Assembly: GCA_017538965.1 (NCBI GenBank)
Contig: JAFYHU010000015.1
Location: forward strand, 98,491 to 162,490
Length of the DNA stretch: 64,000 bases
DNA from: Oscillospiraceae bacterium
GTDB taxonomy: Bacteria; Bacillota; Clostridia; Oscillospirales; Oscillospiraceae
Direction of reading: 5' to 3'
The notes beneath the pieces are model-generated. The model was given only the letters and a program-made list of their open reading frames with translations, did not search any database and was not told where the DNA came from. Shown one piece after another: positions 1-6,942 of the stretch. The translations under genes and the position numbers were made by a program. The number at the start of each line of letters is the position of its first letter. The first letter of the stretch is position 1.

Positions 1-156
1 CTCAAACCACTGGGAACAGAAGAACTTCGTAATATCCCTCACCTCGTCCTGGGCGGCTTTGCTGTTGGGAAAACGCTTCATCCGCTTATAGGCGGCTTTG
101 AAGTCCTTGGCCGCCTGGATGATGATGGCGTTGGCCAGCGCCTCATACCCGCTCAT
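1..156 (-). CDS. Phage-associated hypothetical protein (partial, C-terminus outside window)
   Basis: Reading leftward from ATG at 156 the frame stays open for 52 codons to the window edge, so the C-terminus is missing. The protein begins MSGYEALANAIIIQAAKDF and continues with a basic helix-rich stretch. Its start overlaps the stop of the next gene upstream (153-485) in an ATGA arrangement, which shows translational coupling and supports the start. Small proteins of this type sit next to VRR-NUC genes in many Firmicute prophages (recalled from general knowledge); the function is unknown. Confidence 0.7.
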   Translation of the reverse strand, partial: MSGYEALANAIIIQAAKDFKAAYKRMKRFPNSKAAQDEVRDITKFFCSQWFE

Positions 157-485
157 CGGTTTATCTCCCGCCAGGTGATACAGCCAATGGCGCCCGCCTC
201 GGTGGACAGCGCCTTCCGGTCGATCTCCTTCTCACGGATCAGCGCGGCGATAGCCTCGCTGTGCTGCCGCAGCTCCGCCATGACCTCTTTGTGCCGGGCA
301 CGCAGTCCGTCGGCCTCCTTTTCCAAATCGGCGATGTAATCATCAGCGCCGTCATCTTCAGAAAGCCTGTCCTCCAGCCACCGACGCATATCCATGCCCA
401 GGCGCTCATCCAACAGTTCCAGCGCGTCGCGGTCATTGCAGATAATGTATGTGCCGTCGCCCGGGAGCCTGATCACGTCCGCCAT
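153..485 (-). CDS. Phage-associated hypothetical protein, coiled-coil rich
   Basis: A 110-residue acidic and basic protein starting MADVIRLPGDGTY. A longer frame extends upstream, but the ATG at 485 is preceded at good spacing by GGAGGAGGTGG, so I chose it. Residues 45-95 are rich in Glu, Lys, Arg and Ala with heptad-like spacing and probably form a coiled coil. It overlaps the 3' end of the VRR-NUC gene by 13 bp and the 5' end of the following partial gene by 4 bp, so it belongs to one tight leftward operon. No enzymatic motif is visible; function unknown. Confidence 0.75.
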   Translation of the reverse strand: MADVIRLPGDGTYIICNDRDALELLDERLGMDMRRWLEDRLSEDDGADDYIADLEKEADGLRARHKEVMAELRQHSEAIAALIREKEIDRKALSTEAGAIGCITWREINR

Positions 486-760
486 GCCGCCACCTCCTCC
501 AGTATCCACGGGATCTTCTCCGCGTCGTCCAGCACGAAGACCGGAAAGCCCAGAGCGCGGAGCTGCCGGTGCCGGTGCGACTGAAGCGGGCGCGGACTCT
601 CGCCAGGAGCCTTGACCTCCACAAAGCCGATGCGTCCGTTCGGCAACAGCACCATGCGGTCGGGCACTCCGTCCATGCCGGGGCTTACCCACTTGGGACA
701 GATGCCGCCGGCGTCGCGCACGGCCTTTACCAGTTTCTGTTCTATCTGTTTCTCTCGCAT
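473..760 (-). CDS. VRR-NUC domain nuclease (phage)
   Basis: A 95-residue stand-alone VRR-NUC protein. The PD-(D/E)xK core can be read as G-M-D-G-V-P-D-R (about residues 28-35) followed by the strand GFVEVKAPGE (about 46-55), with E and K of the ExK signature, then a helix with Q-x-x-R-x-H-R-Q. Members of this family are Holliday-junction or flap-type nucleases; in phages they lie beside replication helicases and primases, as here. Length fits the minimal phage form. It overlaps the next gene upstream (742-1299) by 19 bp. A role in replication or recombination intermediate processing is inferred from family and context. Confidence 0.88.
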   Translation of the reverse strand: MREKQIEQKLVKAVRDAGGICPKWVSPGMDGVPDRMVLLPNGRIGFVEVKAPGESPRPLQSHRHRQLRALGFPVFVLDDAEKIPWILEEVAAWRT

Positions 761-1299
761 ACGATATCCTCCACAGGGTCTGCAAGGTTGAAAGCGGCGT
801 AGATAGCGGAGTAAAAATCCGTGATGGGCCTGCCCTTATAGCGGCTGGCCGCTCTGCCGCCCGCGCGGGCGGTGTATCTCCCGCCGCTCTCAAAGATCTC
901 GACTTCCCGTCCCCGGTAGACGCGACGCCAGTATCCGCGCCACGGGTGCTGCCACTTGTGCTTCAGGAAATTGCGCTTCCGCTTTGCCCGGTTGGCCATC
1001 TGCCTCTCGCGTTCCTCTGCCGCCAGGACATTGCCCTCCATGATGCCGGCGCAGATACACCCCACGGTGACCGGCTCGAAGTACAGGTCGTTGTCCATGA
1101 TGTGCTCATAGCGCACGTGGGCGCAGCCGCAAAGCTCACAGGAAGAAAGCGGCGCGTCCCGGTCATCCTCGCGGACATCATTGATGCCGATACAGCGCCA
1201 GCCATCGGTCGGCGCGCCCCATTCTTTCAGCTGGCGGATGCACCTGGCGTAGAAGGCTTTGTCCGCGCGGTGTTTTACCTCTCTGTCTGCTGCGTTCAT
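742..1299 (-). CDS. Phage hypothetical protein with Cys/His cluster
   Basis: A 185-residue protein beginning MNAADREVKHRADKAFY. Residues about 54-68 contain C-E-L-C-G-C-A-H-V-R-Y-E-H, and a second cluster G-C-I-C-A-G follows near residue 80; together they look like a metal-binding site. The C-terminal half is very basic and aromatic (KHKWQHPWRGYWRR), suggesting nucleic-acid binding. Similar proteins occur beside VRR-NUC genes in Clostridia prophages (general recollection). The start ATG at 1299 has GGAGG upstream at normal spacing. It is the first gene after the inverted-repeat region 1320-1474, so its promoter should lie there. Function unknown. Confidence 0.75.
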   Translation of the reverse strand: MNAADREVKHRADKAFYARCIRQLKEWGAPTDGWRCIGINDVREDDRDAPLSSCELCGCAHVRYEHIMDNDLYFEPVTVGCICAGIMEGNVLAAEERERQMANRAKRKRNFLKHKWQHPWRGYWRRVYRGREVEIFESGGRYTARAGGRAASRYKGRPITDFYSAIYAAFNLADPVEDIVCERNR

Positions 1300-1319
1300 C
1301 AGAAACCTCCAGAAATCAA

Positions 1320-1474
1320 GGAGTTTCAGGGTTCTGTCCCTGTTGTCACGTTTGTCCCTTATAGATATAGATAAAAATGAATTTGGGGAGTTTTGTACTC
1401 ACACAGAGAGAAGAAGAATAATTCATTTTGTCTATATAGTTGTTTCGGACAGAAAGGACAGAACTCAAAACTCC
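1320..1474. repeat. Long imperfect inverted repeat with AT-rich core (candidate replication origin or operator)
   Basis: The left arm (1320-1383) and right arm (1420-1474) are inverted copies: GGAGTTT then GTTCTGTCC at the outer ends, TATAGA in the middle, and a perfect inner 10 bp pair AAAATGAATT (1374-1383) / AATTCATTTT (1420-1429). The arms carry several TGTCC or GGACA units. The 80 bp centre is much richer in A and T than the flanking genes. It lies just downstream of the DUF3987 replication gene and upstream of the 742-1299 gene. Calling it an origin is inference. Confidence 0.5.
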
Positions 1475-1483
1475 AGTGTTTTC

Positions 1484-1501
1484 AGGCCTTCCGGCCTTTT
1501 G
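1484..1501. terminator. Short intrinsic terminator after the DUF3987 gene
   Basis: AGGCC-TTCC-GGCCT followed by a T run on the + strand; the mirror strand has AAAAGGCC on entry and a weak tail. It sits 11 bp past the stop of the leftward DUF3987 gene. Confidence 0.45.
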
Positions 1502-1511
1502 TTGTGTCATT

Positions 1512-3782
1512 TCACGGCGTGACTTTTCCCGGATCGATGAGACGAAATACCTTCAATGCAATCGGATTGACGGCATATTTGGGGAGCGGCGGCCTGCCCG
1601 AAGCATAGGCCTTCTCAGGCATACGCGCGATGTATCCATAGTCGTCCAGGAAGTCCAGCACGGGCTGTATCTCCGCCACGGTCTTAAAGGTGCGGCAGTT
1701 GCGCATCGCGGACCGGCGGTCAAATTCAGTCAGCTTCTTTTCCTCGATCATCTGGAGGATTCTGGCGGCCTTCCTGTACATGCTGTCCTCCGGCATCACG
1801 TCGTACACCGCCTGGGCGTGGTTAAGGTAGTAACGGCCAAGCCGTATGGCGTTCGCCATCGTCCCGCCGCTCACCACCAGCTTCTCTCTGCCGTTCAGGA
1901 ATTCCGGAGCCCGGTAAATGCCCGCCCTGCAAAGAAGTCCGGCGATCCGCAGCGTATTGCCTACGAGCTTTCCCACCCAGTCTGCCATCTCGGCGTACTC
2001 CTCCGTCAGTTTCGGTTCGATCTCCTCCGCGAAGGCGGTCAGCATATCTGACGCCTCCGGCGACAGCGTGATCGTCTCAGGGGTCGCGGGATACTCATCT
2101 TCCAGAAGGTTCACGATCTTCTGCTCATACCGCTGGTAAATGGCGGGCTGGACGGATTCGCTCTGGAACCGCCTGCTTCCCACAGAAGAATCGGGCATAC
2201 AGTAAAGGAAACGCGCCGTCAGTCCGCGCCCGCGGAATGTGGCGTTGCTGAGAACATCAGAGACTACCTTCGGCTGCGTCATCAGCAGGATGGTCAGCGC
2301 GGGGTCCATGATGCTCTCGCTCTCACGGCCGATACGGTCAACCCGGATGGTGTCCCCGGAGTAGCCTTTGAGCATGACGTCGATATTGACGTTCTTGGTG
2401 TAAATTCCTGCCAGCGTGTCAAAGATACCGCCCTCGCTGGAAACCAGCGCCGCGCGGCCATGATTGGACGCCATGACCGAGACCAGCTTCTCCGTGGTAA
2501 TATCATCCACATACAGGTGCAGCGGCTTCTCTTCCACGAAGTCGGCGACTTCCTGGGCGACGCGGTCCAGTTCACCCGGCTCTGCCTTGCCCTTCGCCAC
2601 CTGCTCTTCCACGGCTTTCTGCCTGCGTTCCAGGATGCGTTTCTGCATCTTGCTGCCCTCAACGCGGGCGGCGTTGCGCTGGTTGTACTGAAGCTCGTAG
2701 GTATCCAGCGGATTCGCGGTCGCGTGCAGGACGGCGGATTTCCTCTCTGACGGCATGGCGATGACATTGGCGTAGAGGTTCAGCGGCTCAATCCAGTCGG
2801 GTTTTCCCTGGACGCGGTATTTGCCCTGGATACAGACAGCAAGCAGCGTCAGCGCGGCGGTGCCGGCCATGTCCACAGGTGTCTGCGTGCTCTCCGCCAC
2901 GGCGGAAACATAATCCGCTATCTCCGTCGGCAGCGCGTCGGTCGGGAATGCCGCCATCGTGTATTTTCCGAAAGGAATGGGCTCCGTCCACCTTGGCGGC
3001 GCCGTGCCGTTGTACTCGTCGGGTTTGACGTACCCCGGCTGGCTGGCAATGGTCTTATAAAACTTCTCGGCGCTGCGCCAGATCGTGTCCAGCTCACCCT
3101 GATCAAGGGGCGGACTGCATTTATCGGCCTGGTCATCAAACCGCTTCCTGGTCTCGTCCGTATTGCCATAGCGTTTCAGCGCCCGTACCGCCCAGCGGAA
3201 CATGGTATCGTTCCTGCTGCCCTCGGGGATCGCATCCATGCCGGCGTCGAAATCTTCCTCTTCCTCTTCAAAGAAATCATCCAATGTTCTGTCACCAGGG
3301 AAGAACTCCACCTGTGGGGACGGCGTGCCAAAAAAGAACCGGGCGGCGTCCATCGCCTTCTTATCAAATAAAGGAAGGACGCCATAGACGCGCTGTTTCA
3401 TGGCGGCATATTCCTCTGCGCTTTTGACCGGCCGGATACGCAGGAAGCAGTGATGCCTGGGCCGTGCGGATTTTCCGTTTTTCGGTTTCATATGATGGCG
3501 GCTGTAATGGAAAGCCATCTCCACTCCGGGGAATGCCGCCGCCACGTCCTTCGGCCAGATCCAGTCCTTCGGATTGTCGGAATGGTCGTTGTCGCATTCC
3601 ACCGCGAGGCAGTCGCTGACCTCGAAATTGTCATTGCTCCTGTAATTGCCCTTATAGGTCGCGCATACATAATCGTAGGAAGCCGCCTCCGCGAGGGAAA
3701 CGGCGTCCGTGATATCGACCTCATGCGGATACAGGCAGTTGCTCTTTACGCCGACACAGTCGGCGCGGTACATCTTGAACAT
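1512..3782 (-). CDS. DUF3987 (YfjI-type) primase/helicase-like phage replication protein
   Basis: A 756-residue protein. The first 250 residues look like the N-terminal part of phage primase-type proteins: an acidic CDNDHSDNPKDW patch near 70-80, a His-rich region (FHYSRHHMKP) near 92-101, and a PriCT-like helical region near 195-245 (RNDTMFRWAVRALKRYGN). From about 290 on it matches the DUF3987 layout, with the degenerate P-loop motif MPSERKSAVLHA near 343, a TTEKLVSVMASNHGRAALVSSEGG block, and LLMTQPKVV. The family stands in for a replicative primase-helicase in prophages and satellite elements. It is likely the initiator or helicase of this element; the inverted repeat just downstream could be its origin. 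ATG at 3782 follows AAAGGAGCGG. Confidence 0.85.
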   Translation of the reverse strand: MFKMYRADCVGVKSNCLYPHEVDITDAVSLAEAASYDYVCATYKGNYRSNDNFEVSDCLAVECDNDHSDNPKDWIWPKDVAAAFPGVEMAFHYSRHHMKPKNGKSARPRHHCFLRIRPVKSAEEYAAMKQRVYGVLPLFDKKAMDAARFFFGTPSPQVEFFPGDRTLDDFFEEEEEDFDAGMDAIPEGSRNDTMFRWAVRALKRYGNTDETRKRFDDQADKCSPPLDQGELDTIWRSAEKFYKTIASQPGYVKPDEYNGTAPPRWTEPIPFGKYTMAAFPTDALPTEIADYVSAVAESTQTPVDMAGTAALTLLAVCIQGKYRVQGKPDWIEPLNLYANVIAMPSERKSAVLHATANPLDTYELQYNQRNAARVEGSKMQKRILERRQKAVEEQVAKGKAEPGELDRVAQEVADFVEEKPLHLYVDDITTEKLVSVMASNHGRAALVSSEGGIFDTLAGIYTKNVNIDVMLKGYSGDTIRVDRIGRESESIMDPALTILLMTQPKVVSDVLSNATFRGRGLTARFLYCMPDSSVGSRRFQSESVQPAIYQRYEQKIVNLLEDEYPATPETITLSPEASDMLTAFAEEIEPKLTEEYAEMADWVGKLVGNTLRIAGLLCRAGIYRAPEFLNGREKLVVSGGTMANAIRLGRYYLNHAQAVYDVMPEDSMYRKAARILQMIEEKKLTEFDRRSAMRNCRTFKTVAEIQPVLDFLDDYGYIARMPEKAYASGRPPLPKYAVNPIALKVFRLIDPGKVTP

Positions 3783-3800
3783 GGGGTCCGCTCCTTTCTG

Positions 3801-4133
3801 TCAGTCGTCGACTTCGCACCTCTGGTCGTTCAGGGCGTCCCGGCAGAAGTCCAGCGCCTTCATCAGCGCATTCAGCCCGTCATCCCCGCATGCGGCGATT
3901 ACGACGCCGACCTGTCTGCCGTCATCATCGGTGACCGGCTGGAAGCAGAAGTCCCCGGCAACACAGTCGATGCGCAAGAAGGTGCGCCCGCCGACGTTCC
4001 GGCAGCAGCCGCCCTTATAGCCCGTGGTGCCCGCTTCCACTTCCAGGCAGGCGTGGCCTTCGACCACCTCGCGCTGGAAGGTATCGACCTCGACGTCGTT
4101 GACTATTTTCAGTCCCTCTTCAATCGCGTACAT
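3801..4133 (-). CDS. Phage hypothetical protein
   Basis: A 110-residue acidic protein, MYAIEEGLKIVNDVEVD at its start. A longer frame runs upstream, but GGAGGAGG sits 5-8 bp before the ATG at 4133, so that start is preferred. It contains G-C-C-R-N-V-G-G-R-T-F and a C-terminal FCRDALNDQRCEVDD. It overlaps the 3' end of the deoxyribosyltransferase-like gene by 14 bp and is followed after 18 bp by the DUF3987 gene, all on one leftward operon. No known domain was recognised. Confidence 0.7.
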   Translation of the reverse strand: MYAIEEGLKIVNDVEVDTFQREVVEGHACLEVEAGTTGYKGGCCRNVGGRTFLRIDCVAGDFCFQPVTDDDGRQVGVVIAACGDDGLNALMKALDFCRDALNDQRCEVDD

Positions 4134-4455
4134 ATAAATCCTCCTCCGTAATGTGCCTGACCGGAATCCCGGTCTCGTCGGCGTGGGCGATCTCCCGCGC
4201 CATTCCCTCGCTGATCTCATCCCCGCACACCCACAGTTCGTCGCAGCGTTCCAAGAGCCGAAGATCCATGCTGATCGCTAGCTCGCGCTCCGTCTCTTCC
4301 GATAAGAACTGGGGCAGCCACAAATGCGGCGTCAGGGGTACGCATCCCCGGTCGGCGGCATACCGGCTGTAACGCCGGGCCATCGCCATGTTGTGGGCGA
4401 TGTTGCCTCTGTACCGGGAACAGATATAGACGATTGGTGAATCCCTGTTATTCAC
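4120..4455 (-). CDS. DUF4406-like / nucleoside 2-deoxyribosyltransferase-fold protein
   Basis: About 111 residues. The opening IVYICSRYRGN, then ARRYSRYAADRGCVPLTPHLWLPQFL, and the strand-loop LWVCGDEISEGMAREI fit the small Rossmann-like fold of DUF4406 and nucleoside 2-deoxyribosyltransferase relatives common in phage replication modules. Two GTG starts are possible: 4461, only 3 bp from AGGAGG, or 4455 at 9 bp; the second has the better spacing and is used here. It is the first gene of the leftward arm and faces the divergent control region. A role in nucleotide metabolism is inferred only from the fold. Confidence 0.75.
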   Translation of the reverse strand: MNNRDSPIVYICSRYRGNIAHNMAMARRYSRYAADRGCVPLTPHLWLPQFLSEETERELAISMDLRLLERCDELWVCGDEISEGMAREIAHADETGIPVRHITEEDLYVRD

Positions 4456-4481
4456 GCGCACGCGCCTCCTTTCCGGTTTCT

Positions 4482-4667
4482 ACTTTCCTACGCCCAGAAT
4501 TCAGCCGTTTTTGCAATCAGAAAACAAAAAAAGCGGGAGACCGTTCATTGCGTAAAAGCAACGAGCAGTCTCCCGCTTCCTTTTTTATATGAAAAATGTG
4601 ATCGCGGCGTCCGAGAATTTTTTTAGATCGCATTGCAAAAATGGGCGGTTACTGGGCGTAGGAAGGT
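4482..4667. promoter_or_regulatory. Divergent control region with two inverted copies of a promoter-like 36 bp sequence
   Basis: 4482-4517 and 4632-4667 are inverted copies of one sequence. Both read outward as TTGCAAAAA, about 14 variable bases, then TGGGCGTAGGAA. In each, TTGCAA (a good -35) is exactly 17 bp from GCGTAG, which takes the place of a -10 box, and each copy lies about 30 bp before a start codon. The two replication arms therefore seem to be driven by matched non-consensus promoters. A hairpin at 4531-4578 lies between them. Confidence 0.6.
4531..4588. terminator. Terminator-like hairpin inside the divergent control region
   Basis: AAGCGGGAGAC (4531-4541) pairs with GTCTCCCGCTT (4568-4578), followed by a T-rich run; an A-rich run precedes the left arm, so it could act on both strands. 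A smaller TTGC-GTAAAA-GCAA hairpin sits in the loop. Being between two divergent genes it cannot end either of them; it may insulate the two promoters or act as a structural DNA or RNA element. Confidence 0.6.
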
Positions 4668-4696
4668 GAGAACGAAAGAAAGGAGGACAACCTCAA

Positions 4697-5014
4697 ATGA
4701 AAAAGTCAGATAAAGCAGTTCTCAGTGAAGGCCTCCGGAAGCTGTCGGCGCTGGCTGCGGAGATCGCGGATCAGCTGGACGGCGTAACGGAGAAGCGTGA
4801 GGAACCCACGCCGACCCCGGTGGCAGACGAGCCTGTGAAGGCCGTCACCCTGGAAGACGTCAGGACCATCCTCGCGGAGAAATCGCGCACCGGCTACCGG
4901 GCTGAGGTGAAGGCGCTGCTCACGGCGCACGGGGCGAATAAGCTCTCGGACATCACCGATCCGGAGGAGCTGGCGAAACTGGCGAAGGAAGCTGAGGTGA
5001 TCGGCAGTGCCTAA
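4697..5014 (+). CDS. Phage small protein of the DUF2800 operon
   Basis: A 105-residue protein, MKKSDKAVLSEGLRKLSAL, with a Pro/Glu linker (residues about 34-50) between an N-terminal helix and a C-terminal helical part that contains VRTILAEKSRTGYRAEVKAL. Proteins of this kind precede DUF2800 genes in Firmicute phages and are often labelled 'rRNA biogenesis protein rrp5' without support. AAAGGAGG lies 10 bp upstream. It overlaps the DUF2800 gene by 8 bp. It is probably an accessory recombination or replication protein; function unknown. Confidence 0.75.
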   Translation: MKKSDKAVLSEGLRKLSALAAEIADQLDGVTEKREEPTPTPVADEPVKAVTLEDVRTILAEKSRTGYRAEVKALLTAHGANKLSDITDPEELAKLAKEAEVIGSA

Positions 5015-6128
5015 GCATGCTTACCTCTCCGCTTCCGCAAGCCACCGCTGGCTGGCCTGCCCGCCGAGCGCAAAGCTCTGCGCCCAGGTGGAGGACACCG
5101 GCAGCCCCTACGCCATGCAGGGCACCTGCGCCCATGAGCTCGCCCAGTATCTTCTGGAGAAAGCCCTGGGGCGGCAGTGCCGTGACCCCACCGAAGACCT
5201 GAGCTACTACGACCAGGAGATGCAGGAGGCGGCGGAAAGCTACTGCTCCTTCGTCATGGATCAGGTCGAGGCGGCGAAGAAGCTGTGCAAAGACCCGCTG
5301 GTCTGCGTCGAGCAGACCCTGGACTTTTCAAAATGGGTCGAACACGGATTCGGAACCGGGGACGCCGTCATTGTGGCGGACGGCCTGCTGCACATCATCG
5401 ACCTGAAATACGGCGTCGGCGTTCTGGTCGAGGCTGATCATAACAGCCAGATGATGTGTTACGGATTGGCAGCTTTGGACACCTTCGGTGATCTCTACGA
5501 CATCGAGCGCGTCCGGCTCAGCGTATTCCAGCCCAGGCGCGACAACGTCGATACCTGGGAGACCACGAAGGACGAGCTGCTCCGGTGGGCCGATGAGGTA
5601 CTGGCCCCGACCGCGAGGCTGGCATACGACGGCGAAGGCGAATTTGCCGCCGGAGAACATTGCCAGTTCTGCAAGGTGAAGGCCACCTGCCGCAAAAGGT
5701 CCGAGTACGCGATGGAACTGGCGAAGTACGAATTCGCCGATCCGCCCACGCTGGACGAGACGGAGATCGCGGCAATCCTGCCGCAGATCGACACCCTGGT
5801 CTCATGGGCGGAGGACGTGAAGGCATGGGCTTTGCAACAGGCGCTCTCCGGCGTCCGCTACCCCGGTTTCAAACTGGTGGAAGGCAGGTCCATCCGCAAG
5901 TACACAGACGAGGCGGCTGTTGCCGACATCGTCAAAAAGGCGGGCTTCGACCCGTTTGAACAGCGGCTGCTTGGCATCACGGCGATGCAGAAGCAGCTTG
6001 GCAAGAAGAGGTTTGACGAACTGCTCTCCGGGCTGGTCATCAAACCCGCAGGCAAGCCGGTCCTGGCGCCGGCATCAGACAAGCGCGCGGAGTATAAATC
6101 CGCCGCGGACGATTTTGAGGAGGATTAA
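5007..6128 (+). CDS. DUF2800 family protein (RecB-like PD-(D/E)xK nuclease of phage)
   Basis: A 373-residue protein from a GTG at 5007 (GTG CCT AAG CAT). The N-terminal motif SASASHRWLACPPSAKL and GTCAHELAQYLLE are hallmarks of DUF2800 and resemble the start of AddB/RecB-type nucleases. LHIIDLKYGVGVLVEA near residue 130 supplies the D and the K of the catalytic site, and the Cys set (FCKVKATCRKR) near residue 225, together with the early Cys, resembles the Fe-S cluster site of such nucleases. Always paired with DUF2815 in phages, as here. Likely a 5'-3' exonuclease for recombination; this is inferred from family resemblance. Confidence 0.9.
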   Translation: MPKHAYLSASASHRWLACPPSAKLCAQVEDTGSPYAMQGTCAHELAQYLLEKALGRQCRDPTEDLSYYDQEMQEAAESYCSFVMDQVEAAKKLCKDPLVCVEQTLDFSKWVEHGFGTGDAVIVADGLLHIIDLKYGVGVLVEADHNSQMMCYGLAALDTFGDLYDIERVRLSVFQPRRDNVDTWETTKDELLRWADEVLAPTARLAYDGEGEFAAGEHCQFCKVKATCRKRSEYAMELAKYEFADPPTLDETEIAAILPQIDTLVSWAEDVKAWALQQALSGVRYPGFKLVEGRSIRKYTDEAAVADIVKKAGFDPFEQRLLGITAMQKQLGKKRFDELLSGLVIKPAGKPVLAPASDKRAEYKSAADDFEED

Positions 6129-6134
6129 ATCATT

Positions 6135-6707
6135 ATGAGCAAGACTACTGTTAAGAACCCCTGCAAGGTTATCACCGGACCGAAGACCATCTTCAGCTAC
6201 CTGAACGTCAACGAGCCCAAGGTTCCCCTGGGCGGCGGTACCCCGAAGTATTCCGTCAGCCTGATCATCCCGAAGAGCGACACCGTGACCTACAACAAGA
6301 TCCAGGCCGCCATCAGGGCCGCCTATGAGGAAGGCCAGGGGAAGCTCCGCGGCACCGGCAAGTCCGTCCCCGCGCTGGAGGACCTGAAGCTGCCGCTGCG
6401 CGACGGCGACAAGAAGGGCGACGACGCCTATAAGGGATGCTGGTATATCAACGCCAACAGCACCACCAAGCCGGGCGTGGTCGACGCCGACCGCCAGCCG
6501 ATCATCGAGACCAGTGAGCTTTACTCCGGCATCGTGGGCCGCGCTTCGATCACGCTGTATGCCTTCAACACGAACGGAAACCGCGGCGTCGCGGCGGGTT
6601 TGAACAACCTGCAGAAACTCGCCGATGGAACCCCGCTCGGCGGCCACAGCCGTGCCGAGGATGACTTCGCCGATCTGGACGATGACGAGGACGGCTTCCT
6701 CGACTAA
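6135..6707 (+). CDS. DUF2815 family protein (phage ssDNA-binding protein)
   Basis: A 190-residue protein with the DUF2815 pattern: TGPKTIFSYLNVNEPK near the start, YSVSLIIPKSDTVTYNKIQAA, DGDKKGDDAYKGCWYINANS and ELYSGIVGRASITLYAFN. The C-terminal tail is very acidic (DDFADLDDDEDGFLD), as in many single-stranded DNA-binding proteins. It follows the DUF2800 gene by 6 bp. The pair is thought to act as exonuclease plus ssDNA-binding or annealing protein in phage recombination and replication (family knowledge). Confidence 0.9.
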   Translation: MSKTTVKNPCKVITGPKTIFSYLNVNEPKVPLGGGTPKYSVSLIIPKSDTVTYNKIQAAIRAAYEEGQGKLRGTGKSVPALEDLKLPLRDGDKKGDDAYKGCWYINANSTTKPGVVDADRQPIIETSELYSGIVGRASITLYAFNTNGNRGVAAGLNNLQKLADGTPLGGHSRAEDDFADLDDDEDGFLD

Positions 6708-6768
6708 ACCCACGCGGGCGGCGGGCACACAGCCTGCCGCCCATTTTGAGAAAGGAATGGTGATATAC

Positions 6769-6942
6769 ATGACAACAGCACGTCTGGCCGATCTGATCAT
6801 TATCGGCTGTTTCTTCGGAGCCCTCGGCGGTGCCGCCGGGCACATCCTCGGCAGGTTCGTCTGCTGGGTAATCGACAAGGTGAAGACAATGCGCGAAAAA
6901 CGCGGGAAGGATATGACAGATGGAGATGAAATGGAACAGTGA
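6769..6942 (+). CDS. Small membrane-segment protein of the phage replication operon
   Basis: A 57-residue protein. Residues about 8-35 (LIIIGCFFGALGGAAGHILG) form one hydrophobic glycine-rich helix, followed by a basic and then acidic tail. AAAGGA lies upstream; GTG at 6760 or ATG at 6757 are alternative starts. Its 3' end overlaps the XRE/sigma/alpha-CTD gene by 23 bp. Probably a membrane-anchored small protein; function unknown. Confidence 0.5.
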   Translation: MTTARLADLIIIGCFFGALGGAAGHILGRFVCWVIDKVKTMREKRGKDMTDGDEMEQ

